A stretch of DNA of 19,928 nt from an uncultured Collinsella sp. (GCA_959019945.1 CAUEQD010000032.1:1-19928), one strand, 5' to 3'; shown: positions 1-7,005, counted from the stretch's first letter. The notes: generated from the letters alone by a model not told the origin. A program made the numbers and translations.

Positions 1-24
1 ATCCAAGGGTTATACCCTAAGAGC

Positions 25-50
25 AAACCACCCCTTTTAGGGGTGGTTTT
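25..50 (+). terminator. Rho-independent terminator-like hairpin beside the IS
   Basis: A perfect 10-bp stem (AAACCACCCC at 25-34, GGGGTGGTTT at 40-49) with a 5-base loop ends in four T on the plus strand. It could stop a transcript entering from left of the window, or insulate the 3' end of istB, which reads toward it on the minus strand. A second small inverted repeat (AGGGT/ACCCT, 6-18) lies just outside. The hairpin overlaps the likely end of the insertion sequence, so it may belong either to the element or to the interrupted locus. Confidence 0.5.
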
Positions 51-63
51 GATTGCTACCGGT

Positions 64-798
64 CTATCCGCGGCGCTGCCGCATGTTGGCCTCGCCCATG
101 TCGACCCAGACCGCGTTGTGCACGATCCTGTCCATGATGGCGTCGGCATGCACCCCGCCGCCGAGCCTCGGGTGCCAGTCCTTCTTCTTGAACTGGGTGC
201 AGAATACGGTCGAGGCCGTGCCGTACCTCAGCTCCATCAGCTCCAGCAGCATCGACCTGAACTCGGTGTCCGGCCTGTCGAGCAGCCACTCGTCTATCAC
301 GAGCAGGCCGAACGCCCCGTACTTGCGGACGAGCTTGCGCTCGCCGCCGGGCCGGTCACGGCTCTCGCGCCAGAGGTCCTCGAGGTCGGGCTGGCGGACG
401 TAGCACGACCTCACCCTCCTGGCGCAGGCGGCCTTCGCGAGCGCGCAGGCCAGGTAGGTCTTGCCCGTGCCGGTGAGGCCCTGGAGAACCACGTTCTCGC
501 CGCGCCCGACGAACCCGCAGGTCGCGAGCTCGGCCACCGCCACCCTGTCGAGGCCGCGGCCCTCGAAGAAGTCGACCGAGCGGACGTCGGCCTCGGGGTA
601 CCTGAGGCCGGCCCTCCTCGTCAGGTTACGGACCTTCTGCGTGATGAAGTCGGAGTGCGCCTCGTCCACCGCCATCTGGACGCGCTCGGCGAACGCCATC
701 CCGGCGCACACGGCCTCGTCCTGGGCGGAGAGGGCGGCGAGCAGCTCGGCCGCCCCCATCTCCCTGAGCTTGCGGGCGGTCTCCGCGTTGACGTCCAT
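64..798 (-). CDS. istB: IS21-family transposition helper ATPase IstB
   Basis: This 244-residue AAA+ ATPase is the DnaC-like helper of IS21 transposition. In the family it remodels target DNA and activates the IstA transposase. Visible motifs are Walker A GLTGTGKT (about residues 107-114) and Walker B GLLVIDEW (164-171), followed by the IstB-typical segment around TQFKKKDWHPRLGG (201-214). The ATG at 798 is preceded by GGGGAGGGG with suitable spacing and sits 2 bases after the istA stop (TGA, gc, ATG), so translation is probably coupled. Length is normal for IstB. The reading frame stays open further upstream, but that part overlaps istA in another frame and is not IstB-like. The gene looks intact although its partner is broken. 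Confidence 0.93.
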   Translation of the reverse strand: MDVNAETARKLREMGAAELLAALSAQDEAVCAGMAFAERVQMAVDEAHSDFITQKVRNLTRRAGLRYPEADVRSVDFFEGRGLDRVAVAELATCGFVGRGENVVLQGLTGTGKTYLACALAKAACARRVRSCYVRQPDLEDLWRESRDRPGGERKLVRKYGAFGLLVIDEWLLDRPDTEFRSMLLELMELRYGTASTVFCTQFKKKDWHPRLGGGVHADAIMDRIVHNAVWVDMGEANMRQRRG

Positions 799-800
799 GC

Positions 801-2344
801 TCACCCCTCCCCGTAGAAGCCGGCGCCGCGCACGTAGCCGCAGTCCCCGGACGCCTCGCCGGCTGGCGCCCTGTCCTGCCCCGACCTCAGCACGGGCTCG
901 ACGTCGCGGTAGCGCGGCGACCTCTTCCCGGTCGCGAGCGCCATCCCGCACGCCCGCTCGAGCCTCGCCGGGGTGTAGCGCCTGGACAGCCTGAGCACGG
1001 CGAGCGCGGCGTTGAAGCCCTGCTCGTCGAACTCGTAGCAGGCGAACACCCTGTCCACCAGCTCGGAGCAGGAGGGCCCGACCCTCGAGGCCCAGGCGCG
1101 GATGCGCGGCGCGTCCCAGTCCGACCACGCCCTGCCCTCGGGCATGTCCGAGCCGCGCGTGGAGTAGCGGTTCCTCGCGTAGGACGGGAACCTGGGGTGC
1201 GTGGCCACGCGCTCGCCGCCGGAGAAGACCTCCACCTTGCCCTCGGTGACGCGCAGGTCGACCGTCGAGCCGACGAGCAGGTGGCTCACCGAGTAGTAGT
1301 TGCGGGCGTACGCGACGTGGCAGTTGGCCTGGACCTTGCGGCCGTAGACCCACTCGCACACCTCGAAGGGCTCGGCCGGTAGGGGCCTCAGCAGCGGGCG
1401 CTCGACCTCCTCGAACACCTCGCGCCTCGAGCCCTCGCGCTTGGCGAACGGCGCGTCGTTGTGCTCCGCGACCCTCCGGGCGACGGCGGCGCGGAGGGCC
1501 GCCATGTCGGTGAACACCTCGTCGCGAACACCGCTATCACGTAGGTCGCGGCGGCCCAGACCTCGTTCTCGGCGCTCGGCTTGTCGCGGGGCCTCCTGAC
1601 CCTCGCCGGGATCACGGCGGAGCCGTAGTGCGCGGCGAGCTCCTCGTAGGCCGCGTTCAGGACCGGCTCCCCGGCCCTGGGGTGGGCGGTGACGCCGGTC
1701 CTCAGGTTGTCGGGGACGATGCAGGGCGTCGCGCCTCCCAGGAAGGAGAAGGCGTGCACGTGGCACAGCAGCCATGTATCCTGCTTCATGTCGAGCGTCG
1801 GCTCGACGTAGCTGTACCGGCTGAACGGGAGGCAGGCCACGAACAGGTACACCTTCCTGACCTCGCCGGTCGCGGGGTCCACGAGCCGCATCGTGGGCCC
1901 CGACCAGTCGACCTCCATGTTCCTGCCCGCCTTGTGCCCGACGCGGCTCACCACGTTGCGCGACACCGTGTACTGGCGGTAGCGCTTGCAGAACCTGTCG
2001 TAGGACATCGACGGCGCGCCGGCCTCCGCGCACCCGTCGGCATACTCCGCGTGCAGGAGCTTGAGCGTGACGCCGGTCCTCGCGAGCTCGCGGTGGACGC
2101 GTGCCCAGTCGGGGTCGGCGTGCACCGGCCCGGCGTCGCCCCTGCCGGGGAACAGCAGCGCGTAGGCGGCCTCCTCGGACATCCCCTCGACGTCCTCCCA
2201 GGAGACGCCCCGCTCCCTCGCGGCTTCCAGCACGTCCTGGACGCTGTGCTTCGAGACGTGGGCGGTGCGGGCGATCGCGTTCTGCGAAAGCCCGTTCACC
2301 GACCTCAGCCTCAGGACCTCCCTGGCCCTGATCCTTCTCGCCAT
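801..2344 (-). pseudogene. istA: IS21-family transposase IstA, broken by a frameshift
   Basis: This is a DDE transposase of the IS21 family, read in two frames. From the ATG at 2344 (Shine-Dalgarno GAGGAGG) the first frame gives about 271 residues: an N-terminal helix-turn-helix (about residues 10-40) and a complete DDE triad in EVDWSG (D146), VPDNLR (D212) and KPSAENEV (E259). Near 1528-1535 the coding frame moves by -1. The C-terminal half then continues as VRDEVFTDMAALRAAV and ends at TGA 801-803, but the original frame runs on to a stop at 1388. One extra base would restore a protein of about 514 residues, the usual IstA size. There is no slippery heptamer at the junction, so a mutation or a sequencing error is likelier than programmed frameshifting. 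Confidence 0.9.
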
Positions 2345-2415
2345 GTGGAACCTCCTCGTTCTCTGGACTGCATGGCAGCCCGAGCGTAACGGGGATGCGC
2401 GGGAAGGCATTTAAT

Positions 2416-2475
2416 GGCGGTGCCGAACGGCAATATTCGGTCGGGTGGGCGGCGGTGCTGATTCGCAATATAGGT
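2416..2475. repeat. Duplicated terminal repeat of the IS21 element
   Basis: Two copies of a motif starting GGCGGTGC and containing GCAATAT lie 35 bases apart (starts 2416 and 2451). From GGTGC they match at 15 of 22 positions. They sit upstream of istA, at the outer end of the element. IS21 elements are known to carry several end repeats that bind IstA, so these are probably transposase binding sites. Confidence 0.6.
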
Positions 2476-2489
2476 GGTGTCGAAAGGGC

Positions 2490-2788
2490 CTAGGACTCAC
2501 AAACCTTTCGAAAGACTATGTTGGCGCCAGGATAACAGATCGATCGTTCGTGTTTTGGGCGTATGCGATTTTTAGACTATCGGCTACTCAAGTTTGTGGC
2601 TGCGGCCTTGGTGCCGTGTCTTGCTGGGCCTCTCTCTATCTATGTGTATGTGTTTTCGTCTTATAGGCTGCTGGGAGAAGTCCTGCCCCCAAGATTCCGC
2701 GCATGCCATGGCTCCGTGTCGGCCATGTGGCAAGCTGCTTGTCATAGCCTCGCCGGAATCCGACTGCAAATGGCCACGGACGGATATG
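2490..2788. other. Intergenic stretch without a convincing gene
   Basis: This is flanking DNA between the insertion sequence and the ATPase gene. Short open frames cross it on both strands, but none has a ribosome-binding site or a recognisable protein, and the longest one runs on through the 40-bp repeats downstream. A 7-bp inverted repeat (CGAAAGG 2481-2487, CCTTTCG 2504-2510) lies at the presumed border of the element. The segment could contain remains of a gene disrupted by insertion, but I cannot name one. Confidence 0.5.
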
Positions 2789-2868
2789 CAGGTTCTTGTC
2801 GCTATGTGAGAAAAACTTGCAAAACTCGCAAGTTCTTGTCATGCTGTGAGAAAAACTTGCAGATTGGG
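2789..2868. repeat. Two 40-bp direct repeats with alternating hairpins upstream of the ATPase
   Basis: Two copies of a unit lie exactly 40 bp apart (starts 2789 and 2829). Each holds GTTCTTGTC, then TGTGAG, then AAAAACTTGC. Within and between the units GCAAGTT can pair with AACTTGC: 2829-2835 with 2854-2860, or 2814-2820 with 2829-2835 (loop of 8). These two foldings exclude each other. The second copy ends only about 8 bases before the ATG of the ATPase gene, so the array covers its 5' leader or promoter. An operator pair or a leader RNA switch are both possible; function is inferred. Confidence 0.55.
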
Positions 2869-2875
2869 GCGGGCG

Positions 2876-4171
2876 ATGGATAAACGGATGGTCCCTAGAA
2901 ATCGATATCTCGAGAAATTGATTGCCTTTCGTGATGCGGATGTCATCAAGGTCGTAACGGGTATGCGCCGTTGTGGCAAATCGACGCTTCTGGACATGAT
3001 GCGCAAACATCTTGAGGATAACGGCGTTCCATCCGAATGTCTTTTGACCTTTAAGATGGAGTCGTTTGAGCTGGAGGGCGTGCGTGATTGGCGAGAGCTT
3101 TACCGCCACGTCGACGGCCTAATGCCTGCTGGTAAGAGGTGCTATCTCTTCTTCGACGAGCTCCAGGAGGTTGCCGGATGGGAGAAGGCGATTAACGCAC
3201 TTCGTGTCGACCGGGACTGCGATATATATGTTACGGGTTCGAATGCTTTTCTCCTCTCGTCAGAGATTGCGACCTTAATCTCGGGCAGGTATGTCGAGAT
3301 TCGGATGCATCCGCTCACTTTTTCGGAATATGTCGACTTTCTTGGTCCGACTGACGTCACGAATAGGCTCGCTGTTTTTGGTCGGGAGGACATCGTTGCG
3401 CTCGACGATCTTCTCGACCGTTATCTTACGTTTGGAGGCCTGCCGTTTCTCGCTGCTTCAAAACTGCCGGAGCAGGAAATGAAGGACTATATCTGGAGCA
3501 CGTACCAAACAATCGTCGGGCGCGACATTTTGGCTCGCGAGGCGCGTCGGGGTAGACGGTCGGTGACGAGCAGGAGTGTGCTCGACCGCGTCACTTCCTA
3601 CTTGGCCGATAACATTTCAAACCCGACATCAATTAATAAGATCGTTGGAACGCTGGCAGAGAACGGGGCGAAATCCTCACACGGCGTCGTGGACACTTGC
3701 GTGTCTGCCCTTGAGGAGACCTATATCTTTTCGCATGCGCGCCGATTTGATATTAAGGGTCGGGACATTTTGAAGACCGGTGGCAAGTTCTACATTGAAG
3801 ATCTGGGACTTCGAGCCTTCTTGGATGGGTATCGCGGCAGCGACAGCGGACGTGTTCTCGAAAATGCCGTTTACAATCGTCTTGTCTATGACGGATACCA
3901 GGTCTTCACGGGCCATCTTCGAGATGCTGAAATCGACTTTGTTGCGATTGGCGACGGCTCGGATCGTAAGTTTATTCAGGTCACGGAGTCGATTGACGAG
4001 GAGACGACGCGCAAGCGTGAATTGCGTCCATTTGAGCTCAGATCGCTCGAGAAGATCACCGGCGGTTACGAGAAGATCATCGTCGTTCGCCGGGGAAGCC
4101 ATCCGACCGACATTGATGGCATCAAAATCGTTTCTGCAGTCGATTTCTTAATGGGTAGGCTTGGGGCTTAG
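2876..4171 (+). CDS. AAA_14 / DUF4143 ATPase
   Basis: This 431-residue P-loop ATPase belongs to the large, poorly understood AAA_14 plus DUF4143 group common in gut and archaeal genomes. Walker A is GMRRCGKST (residues 29-37) and Walker B is CYLFFDELQEV (89-99, D94 E95). The C-terminal DUF4143 part has GKFYIEDLGLRAFL and then EIDFVAIG followed by KFIQVTE, an arrangement resembling a PD-(D/E)XK nuclease core. No substrate is known for this protein; DNA handling or defence roles are guesses. I chose ATG 2876 because the earlier in-frame ATG at 2846 lies inside the repeat; ATG 2888 is also possible. The Shine-Dalgarno is weak (GGGGCGGG). The gene is more AT-rich than the conserved genes nearby, which suggests horizontal acquisition. 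It stands alone, not in an operon. Confidence 0.88.
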   Translation: MDKRMVPRNRYLEKLIAFRDADVIKVVTGMRRCGKSTLLDMMRKHLEDNGVPSECLLTFKMESFELEGVRDWRELYRHVDGLMPAGKRCYLFFDELQEVAGWEKAINALRVDRDCDIYVTGSNAFLLSSEIATLISGRYVEIRMHPLTFSEYVDFLGPTDVTNRLAVFGREDIVALDDLLDRYLTFGGLPFLAASKLPEQEMKDYIWSTYQTIVGRDILAREARRGRRSVTSRSVLDRVTSYLADNISNPTSINKIVGTLAENGAKSSHGVVDTCVSALEETYIFSHARRFDIKGRDILKTGGKFYIEDLGLRAFLDGYRGSDSGRVLENAVYNRLVYDGYQVFTGHLRDAEIDFVAIGDGSDRKFIQVTESIDEETTRKRELRPFELRSLEKITGGYEKIIVVRRGSHPTDIDGIKIVSAVDFLMGRLGA

Positions 4172-4172
4172 G

Positions 4173-4194
4173 GCGTCTGGGACGCGTCTGTTTT
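4173..4194 (+). terminator. Weak terminator candidate after the ATPase gene
   Basis: GCGTC (4173-4177) and GACGC (4181-4185) form a 5-bp stem with a 3-base loop, directly after the ATPase stop codon. TTTT follows five bases later. The stem is short and the T-run is displaced, so this is only suggestive. Confidence 0.28.
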
Positions 4195-4366
4195 CTATGC
4201 TTGGAGACATCGTCGCGGCCCATGACACCGCTGGCGTCTTCCTCTCCGACAATCGCCGCCGCTTGACCTGTTGGAGACGGAGGAAAGCTGATCACTTTTG
4301 GCGCGTGCCGCAAGGGACATGAACCTTGCGACGCGCGTTGTCTTTTGACAGGAGGGTGCTGCAATC

Positions 4367-4441
4367 GTGTCCGCACGGCATGTGAGACTTGACTTGCCGA
4401 CTGATTCTGCGTTGGCGCAAATTAAGGTAGCGACCCTCTAA
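4367..4441 (+). CDS. Possible 24-residue leader peptide
   Basis: A GTG-initiated frame of 24 codons begins 10 bases after AGGAGGG (4350-4356). Its TAA stop (4439-4441) overlaps the Shine-Dalgarno of the next gene (AAGGAG 4440-4445). This is the layout of a translationally coupled upstream ORF. The peptide has no recognisable motif, and a frame this short can arise by chance. Confidence is therefore low. Confidence 0.2.
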   Translation: MSARHVRLDLPTDSALAQIKVATL

Positions 4442-4455
4442 GGAGTTCGATATTG

Positions 4456-4695
4456 ATGAGTGACAACACCAAGCATCTCGCAAGGAAGTGCGTCAAGGAC
4501 GCGGGGCCGTGTCTCGCGTTGTGCCTTGCCGGCGCGGCGGTCGCGCTGCTGGCTGTTCTGGGGCCGTTCGACGTGCTCCGAAGTGCCGCCTCTCTGCACG
4601 TTTGCATGGCCCTTGCCGGCGCCATGATGACCGGTGGCGTGCTCGATCTGATTTTTTGGGTGCTTGACCCGTTTGGATGGAAGAACGAGGGGTAA
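4456..4695 (+). CDS. Small two-helix membrane protein, unknown function
   Basis: A 79-residue protein with two hydrophobic stretches: about residues 16-37 (LALCLAGAAVALLAVLGPF region) and about 48-70 (HVCMALAGAMMTGGVLDLIFWVL). A short basic N-terminus and the WKNEG C-terminal tail flank them, so an inner-membrane hairpin is likely. The Shine-Dalgarno AAGGAG at 4440-4445 supports ATG 4456; a TTG one codon earlier is possible. The next gene starts 40 bases downstream and may be cotranscribed. I do not recognise the family. The sequence shows no enzymatic motif. Confidence 0.6.
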   Translation: MSDNTKHLARKCVKDAGPCLALCLAGAAVALLAVLGPFDVLRSAASLHVCMALAGAMMTGGVLDLIFWVLDPFGWKNEG

Positions 4696-4735
4696 GCCCT
4701 AAGGGATGGATACCCCGCAGCAACAGGAGATCCCC

Positions 4736-5374
4736 GTGATCTGGTTTACCGGCGATACTCACTTTGGACACGAGAACATGCTACGGCTTAGCGATAGGCC
4801 TTGGTCGACTGTTGCGCAGATGAACGATGCCATGGTCGCCAACATTAACAGCAAGGTTGCTGCGGATGACGAGCTCTACATCTTGGGTGACTTTAGCTTT
4901 AAGATGACGGTCCAAGACGCCTACGAGCTGCGCAAAAGCATTGCCTGCAAGCGCGTCCATCTGCTGCCCGGCAACCACGACAAAGACTGGACGCAGCCTG
5001 CGGTAGCGGATGCTTTTATCGTCGAGCCGCCCATTTGCGCGCTCAAGATCAACTGCCAAAAAATCGTGCTGAGCCACTATCCCATGGTCGACTGGCAGGG
5101 CATGTCGCACGGCAGCTGGCATTTGCACGGGCATATCCACAGTTGCGGCGGCGCATACAACGAGTTCAACCGCAGGCAGGGACTGCTGCGCTATGACGTG
5201 GGCGTGGACGCCAACAGCTACGCCCCGGTGAGCTTGGAGGAGCTCAAAGCTTGGTTTGCGCAGGTAGACGAGCCGATGTGTTGCGTTAAATGGCCGTGGT
5301 GGGTCAATGCCACGGGCGACGAGCAGGTCGAGCACGATCTCGAAAGTTATAAGAGGGAAGTGGTGATCCGATGA
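4736..5374 (+). CDS. Calcineurin-like metallophosphoesterase (first of a pair)
   Basis: This 212-residue two-metal phosphoesterase has the complete motif set: DTHFGH (D7, H9), GDFSF (D52), LPGNHD (N80, H81), LSHYP (H114) and HGHIH (H133, H135). The family hydrolyses phosphomono- or diester bonds; the substrate here is unknown. The protein has no signal peptide and should be cytosolic. I place the start at GTG 4736 because AGGAG (4725-4729) lies 6 bases upstream and because the encoded protein then begins directly with the first strand (MIWFTGDTHFGH). The ATG at 4706 would add ten residues but has AAGGG directly abutting it. The gene overlaps the next phosphoesterase by 4 bases (ATGA). Confidence 0.88.
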   Translation: MIWFTGDTHFGHENMLRLSDRPWSTVAQMNDAMVANINSKVAADDELYILGDFSFKMTVQDAYELRKSIACKRVHLLPGNHDKDWTQPAVADAFIVEPPICALKINCQKIVLSHYPMVDWQGMSHGSWHLHGHIHSCGGAYNEFNRRQGLLRYDVGVDANSYAPVSLEELKAWFAQVDEPMCCVKWPWWVNATGDEQVEHDLESYKREVVIR

Positions 5375-6096
5375 CGGTCTATGTGACGGGCGATATTCAC
5401 GGCGGCCTCGACATGCAAAAGCTGCGCGATTGGGACCTTGGGGATAGCCTGACGAGCGACGACTATCTCATCGTCGCGGGCGACTTTGGCTTTCCGTGGG
5501 ATTTCTCTGCCGAGGAGTGCGCCGACATCGCCTGGCTGGAATCGCGTCCCTATACCGCGCTGTTCGTCGACGGCAACCACGAGCGTTTCGATCATTGGGC
5601 GGAGCGTCCCATGGAGTTGTGGCACGGTGGGCTGACGCAGCGCCTATCGGATACCTCTCCCATCCGACGCCTGACGCGCGGCGAGGTTTTTGAGCTCGAT
5701 GACTCAACGATCTTTACTATGGGCGGTGCCACGAGCGTGGACAAGGAATACCGCATACCGTATTCCAGCTGGTGGCCACAGGAGCTGCCGGACGAGCGCA
5801 ACTTTGAGGAGGCGCGGGCAAAGCTCGACAGCGTGGGCTGGAAGGTCGACTACGTGATCACCCACACCTGCTCTACGCGCATGCTTTCGCCCACGCTTTA
5901 TCCGGCACCCGGCTGGAATTACCCCGCCGTTGATCGGCTTACGGCATTTTTCGATGAGCTGGAAGACCACTTGGATTACAAACGCTGGTACTACGGGCAT
6001 TTCCATCGGGATGCCAACCCGGCCGAGCGCCACACCGTGCTCTACGACTGCATCGTTCGCTTGGGCGACGAACTCCAGCCCTGGGATGTTGCGTAG
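5371..6096 (+). CDS. Calcineurin-like metallophosphoesterase (second of a pair)
   Basis: A 241-residue phosphoesterase of a different subfamily from its upstream neighbour. Motifs are TGDIHG (D8, H10), AGDFGFPW (D38), DGNHE (N69, H70), the internal GGATSVDK segment (118-125), ITHT (H165) and YGHFH (H210, H212). All metal ligands expected in the family are present, so the enzyme should be active; the substrate is not evident. The ATG overlaps the stop of the upstream gene (ATGA, 5371-5374), with AAGAGGGAAG ahead of it, so the two are translationally coupled. They may act on related substrates or in sequence, but that is inference. The gene is followed by a palindromic element, not a clear terminator. 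Confidence 0.88.
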   Translation: MTVYVTGDIHGGLDMQKLRDWDLGDSLTSDDYLIVAGDFGFPWDFSAEECADIAWLESRPYTALFVDGNHERFDHWAERPMELWHGGLTQRLSDTSPIRRLTRGEVFELDDSTIFTMGGATSVDKEYRIPYSSWWPQELPDERNFEEARAKLDSVGWKVDYVITHTCSTRMLSPTLYPAPGWNYPAVDRLTAFFDELEDHLDYKRWYYGHFHRDANPAERHTVLYDCIVRLGDELQPWDVA

Positions 6097-6134
6097 GGGT
6101 GGGCATAGCGAGCGCTTCATACGATGTCTTGGGT

Positions 6135-6178
6135 AGTTACCCTACATTTCAGTAGTAATCTTTATTTGTAGGGTAACT
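6135..6178. repeat. Perfect 12-bp inverted repeat between convergent genes
   Basis: AGTTACCCTACA (6135-6146) and TGTAGGGTAACT (6167-6178) are perfect inverted copies around an AT-rich 20-base loop. They lie between the ends of the phosphoesterase operon and the convergent toxin gene. No T-run follows on either strand, so a classical terminator is doubtful. A regulator site, a recombination site or the remains of a small mobile element are alternatives. Confidence 0.55.
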
Positions 6179-6218
6179 TAAGGCGTGCAGGGAACTGGAG
6201 GAGATGTCGCCCGACGAT

Positions 6219-6692
6219 CTAGAGTTTCAGCGCCATTCGGTTGGTGCCCGGTAGGGTGGCGAAGCCAAAATGTTCATAGAATGCTGCCGCCTCATCATCT
6301 ACTGGATCGACAACCAATGCTCGCGCTCCTGCTAGGGCAGAAATTTTCAAGGCGTTCTCGATGGCATCTTTGAGCAGCGAAGCTCCAAGACCAAGCCCCT
6401 TGAACTTCTCATCGACCCCCATCATTCCAAGCAGCACTGTGGGGACTTGGGAGGGGGAGTTTCGCACGAACCATCCTCCATCAACATTTTCGCGAGCCAC
6501 GGAGTGCGTACACAACGTATAAAACCCAGCGACTGCGCCGTCGCAATACGATGCGTATATAACTGCTGATCCTCTTCTTCGCGCCGAGGCTGATCTATTT
6601 TTAGCCCATCCGTCTACAAGAGTGTTTCCGCAGTGGAAAGCCTCGATGCCTTGGCCAACGGGGAGTTGAACGGGCTTGGTAAATGTGCTCAT
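6219..6692 (-). CDS. GNAT-family toxin (TacT-like) of a type II toxin-antitoxin pair
   Basis: A 157-residue GNAT acetyltransferase resembling TacT/AtaT toxins, which acetylate the amino group of charged tRNAs and so block translation. Visible family marks are FHCGNTLVDGW near the N-terminus (19-29), GFYTL (56-60), the acetyl-CoA loop KFKGLGLGASLL (96-107) and AAFYEHFGF (136-144), whose Tyr139 matches the tyrosine expected to be catalytic. The ATG at 6692 overlaps the antitoxin stop by 4 bases; a TTG two codons earlier is less likely. The gene order, antitoxin first, is typical. Target tRNA cannot be read from sequence. I see no inactivating change. Confidence 0.88.
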   Translation of the reverse strand: MSTFTKPVQLPVGQGIEAFHCGNTLVDGWAKNRSASARRRGSAVIYASYCDGAVAGFYTLCTHSVARENVDGGWFVRNSPSQVPTVLLGMMGVDEKFKGLGLGASLLKDAIENALKISALAGARALVVDPVDDEAAAFYEHFGFATLPGTNRMALKL

Positions 6693-6955
6693 TCCCAAAC
6701 CGCTTCACGGTCAAGCAGCGCTTTTGCGGCTTGGGGCATGGGGGAATCGAGCATTTCGCAAAATGTATCGAAACCATCAGGAGAAAGATAGGTTGTTGAC
6801 GCCTCGGCGATATCACGTGCGGAGCTCTCGTCAAGGTGAGCTGTGGCCCATTGGGTGAGAGTTTGGCCACGTAAGGCCGCGGCGCGCTCGTAAGTAAGGC
6901 GTTGACGTTCGGTCAACCTTAGATCCATACGGCGTTGTTTCTCAATCGTTGGCAT
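6689..6955 (-). CDS. DUF1778 (TacA-like) ribbon-helix-helix antitoxin
   Basis: An 88-residue protein with the DUF1778 layout. An N-terminal ribbon-helix-helix DNA-binding part (QRRMDLRLTERQRLTYERAA, about residues 7-26, and on to about 42) should bind the operator upstream. The C-terminal segment (SPDGFDTFCEMLDSPMP and onward) should wrap and neutralise the acetyltransferase. The ATG at 6955 has an excellent Shine-Dalgarno (AAAGGAGG, about 8 bases upstream). A longer frame starting at 7000 would begin inside the operator palindrome and is rejected. It overlaps the toxin gene by 4 bases. Family behaviour predicts repression of the operon by the TacA-TacT complex. Confidence 0.87.
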   Translation of the reverse strand: MPTIEKQRRMDLRLTERQRLTYERAAALRGQTLTQWATAHLDESSARDIAEASTTYLSPDGFDTFCEMLDSPMPQAAKALLDREAVWE

Positions 6956-6976
6956 GGCAAAAACCTCCTTTGCATA

Positions 6977-7005
6977 ATTGTACGGAATTATTCCGTACAT
7001 AACAA
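6977..7005 (-). promoter_or_regulatory. Toxin-antitoxin promoter with operator palindrome in its spacer
   Basis: On the minus strand a -35 box TTGTTA (7005-7000) and a -10 box TACAAT (6982-6977) are separated by exactly 17 bases. The palindrome TGTACGGAAT-T-ATTCCGTACA (6979-6999, 10-bp perfect arms) fills that spacer and runs three bases into the -10 box. Its position, just upstream of the antitoxin gene, makes it the likely binding site for the ribbon-helix-helix antitoxin. Binding would directly block RNA polymerase. Confidence 0.75.

Larger units (their letters stand above)
15..2489 (-). mobile_element. IS21-family insertion sequence (istA frameshifted, istB intact)
   Basis: The element has two genes in the IS21 order, istA then istB, separated by 2 bases on the minus strand. 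No other genes lie inside. The right end carries two related copies of a terminal repeat at 2416-2440 and 2451-2475, as expected for IS21 elements, whose transposase binds multiple end repeats. The ends are approximate. They were placed because the outer sequences share CCCT followed 7-9 bases later by CCACC (15-32 on the plus strand; the reverse complement of about 2471-2489). I could not identify a target-site duplication. Because istA is broken, the copy probably cannot move without help from another IS21 copy. Confidence 0.8.

Noticed and set aside
2563..2883. A 106-codon plus-strand frame with a hydrophobic start
   Set aside because: There is no ribosome-binding site, no recognisable protein, and its second half is encoded by the 40-bp repeats.
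3230..3250. GGTTCGAAT resembling a tRNA T-loop
   Set aside because: It lies inside the ATPase coding sequence (TGSNAFL) and has no acceptor or anticodon arms around it. No tRNA was found in the window.
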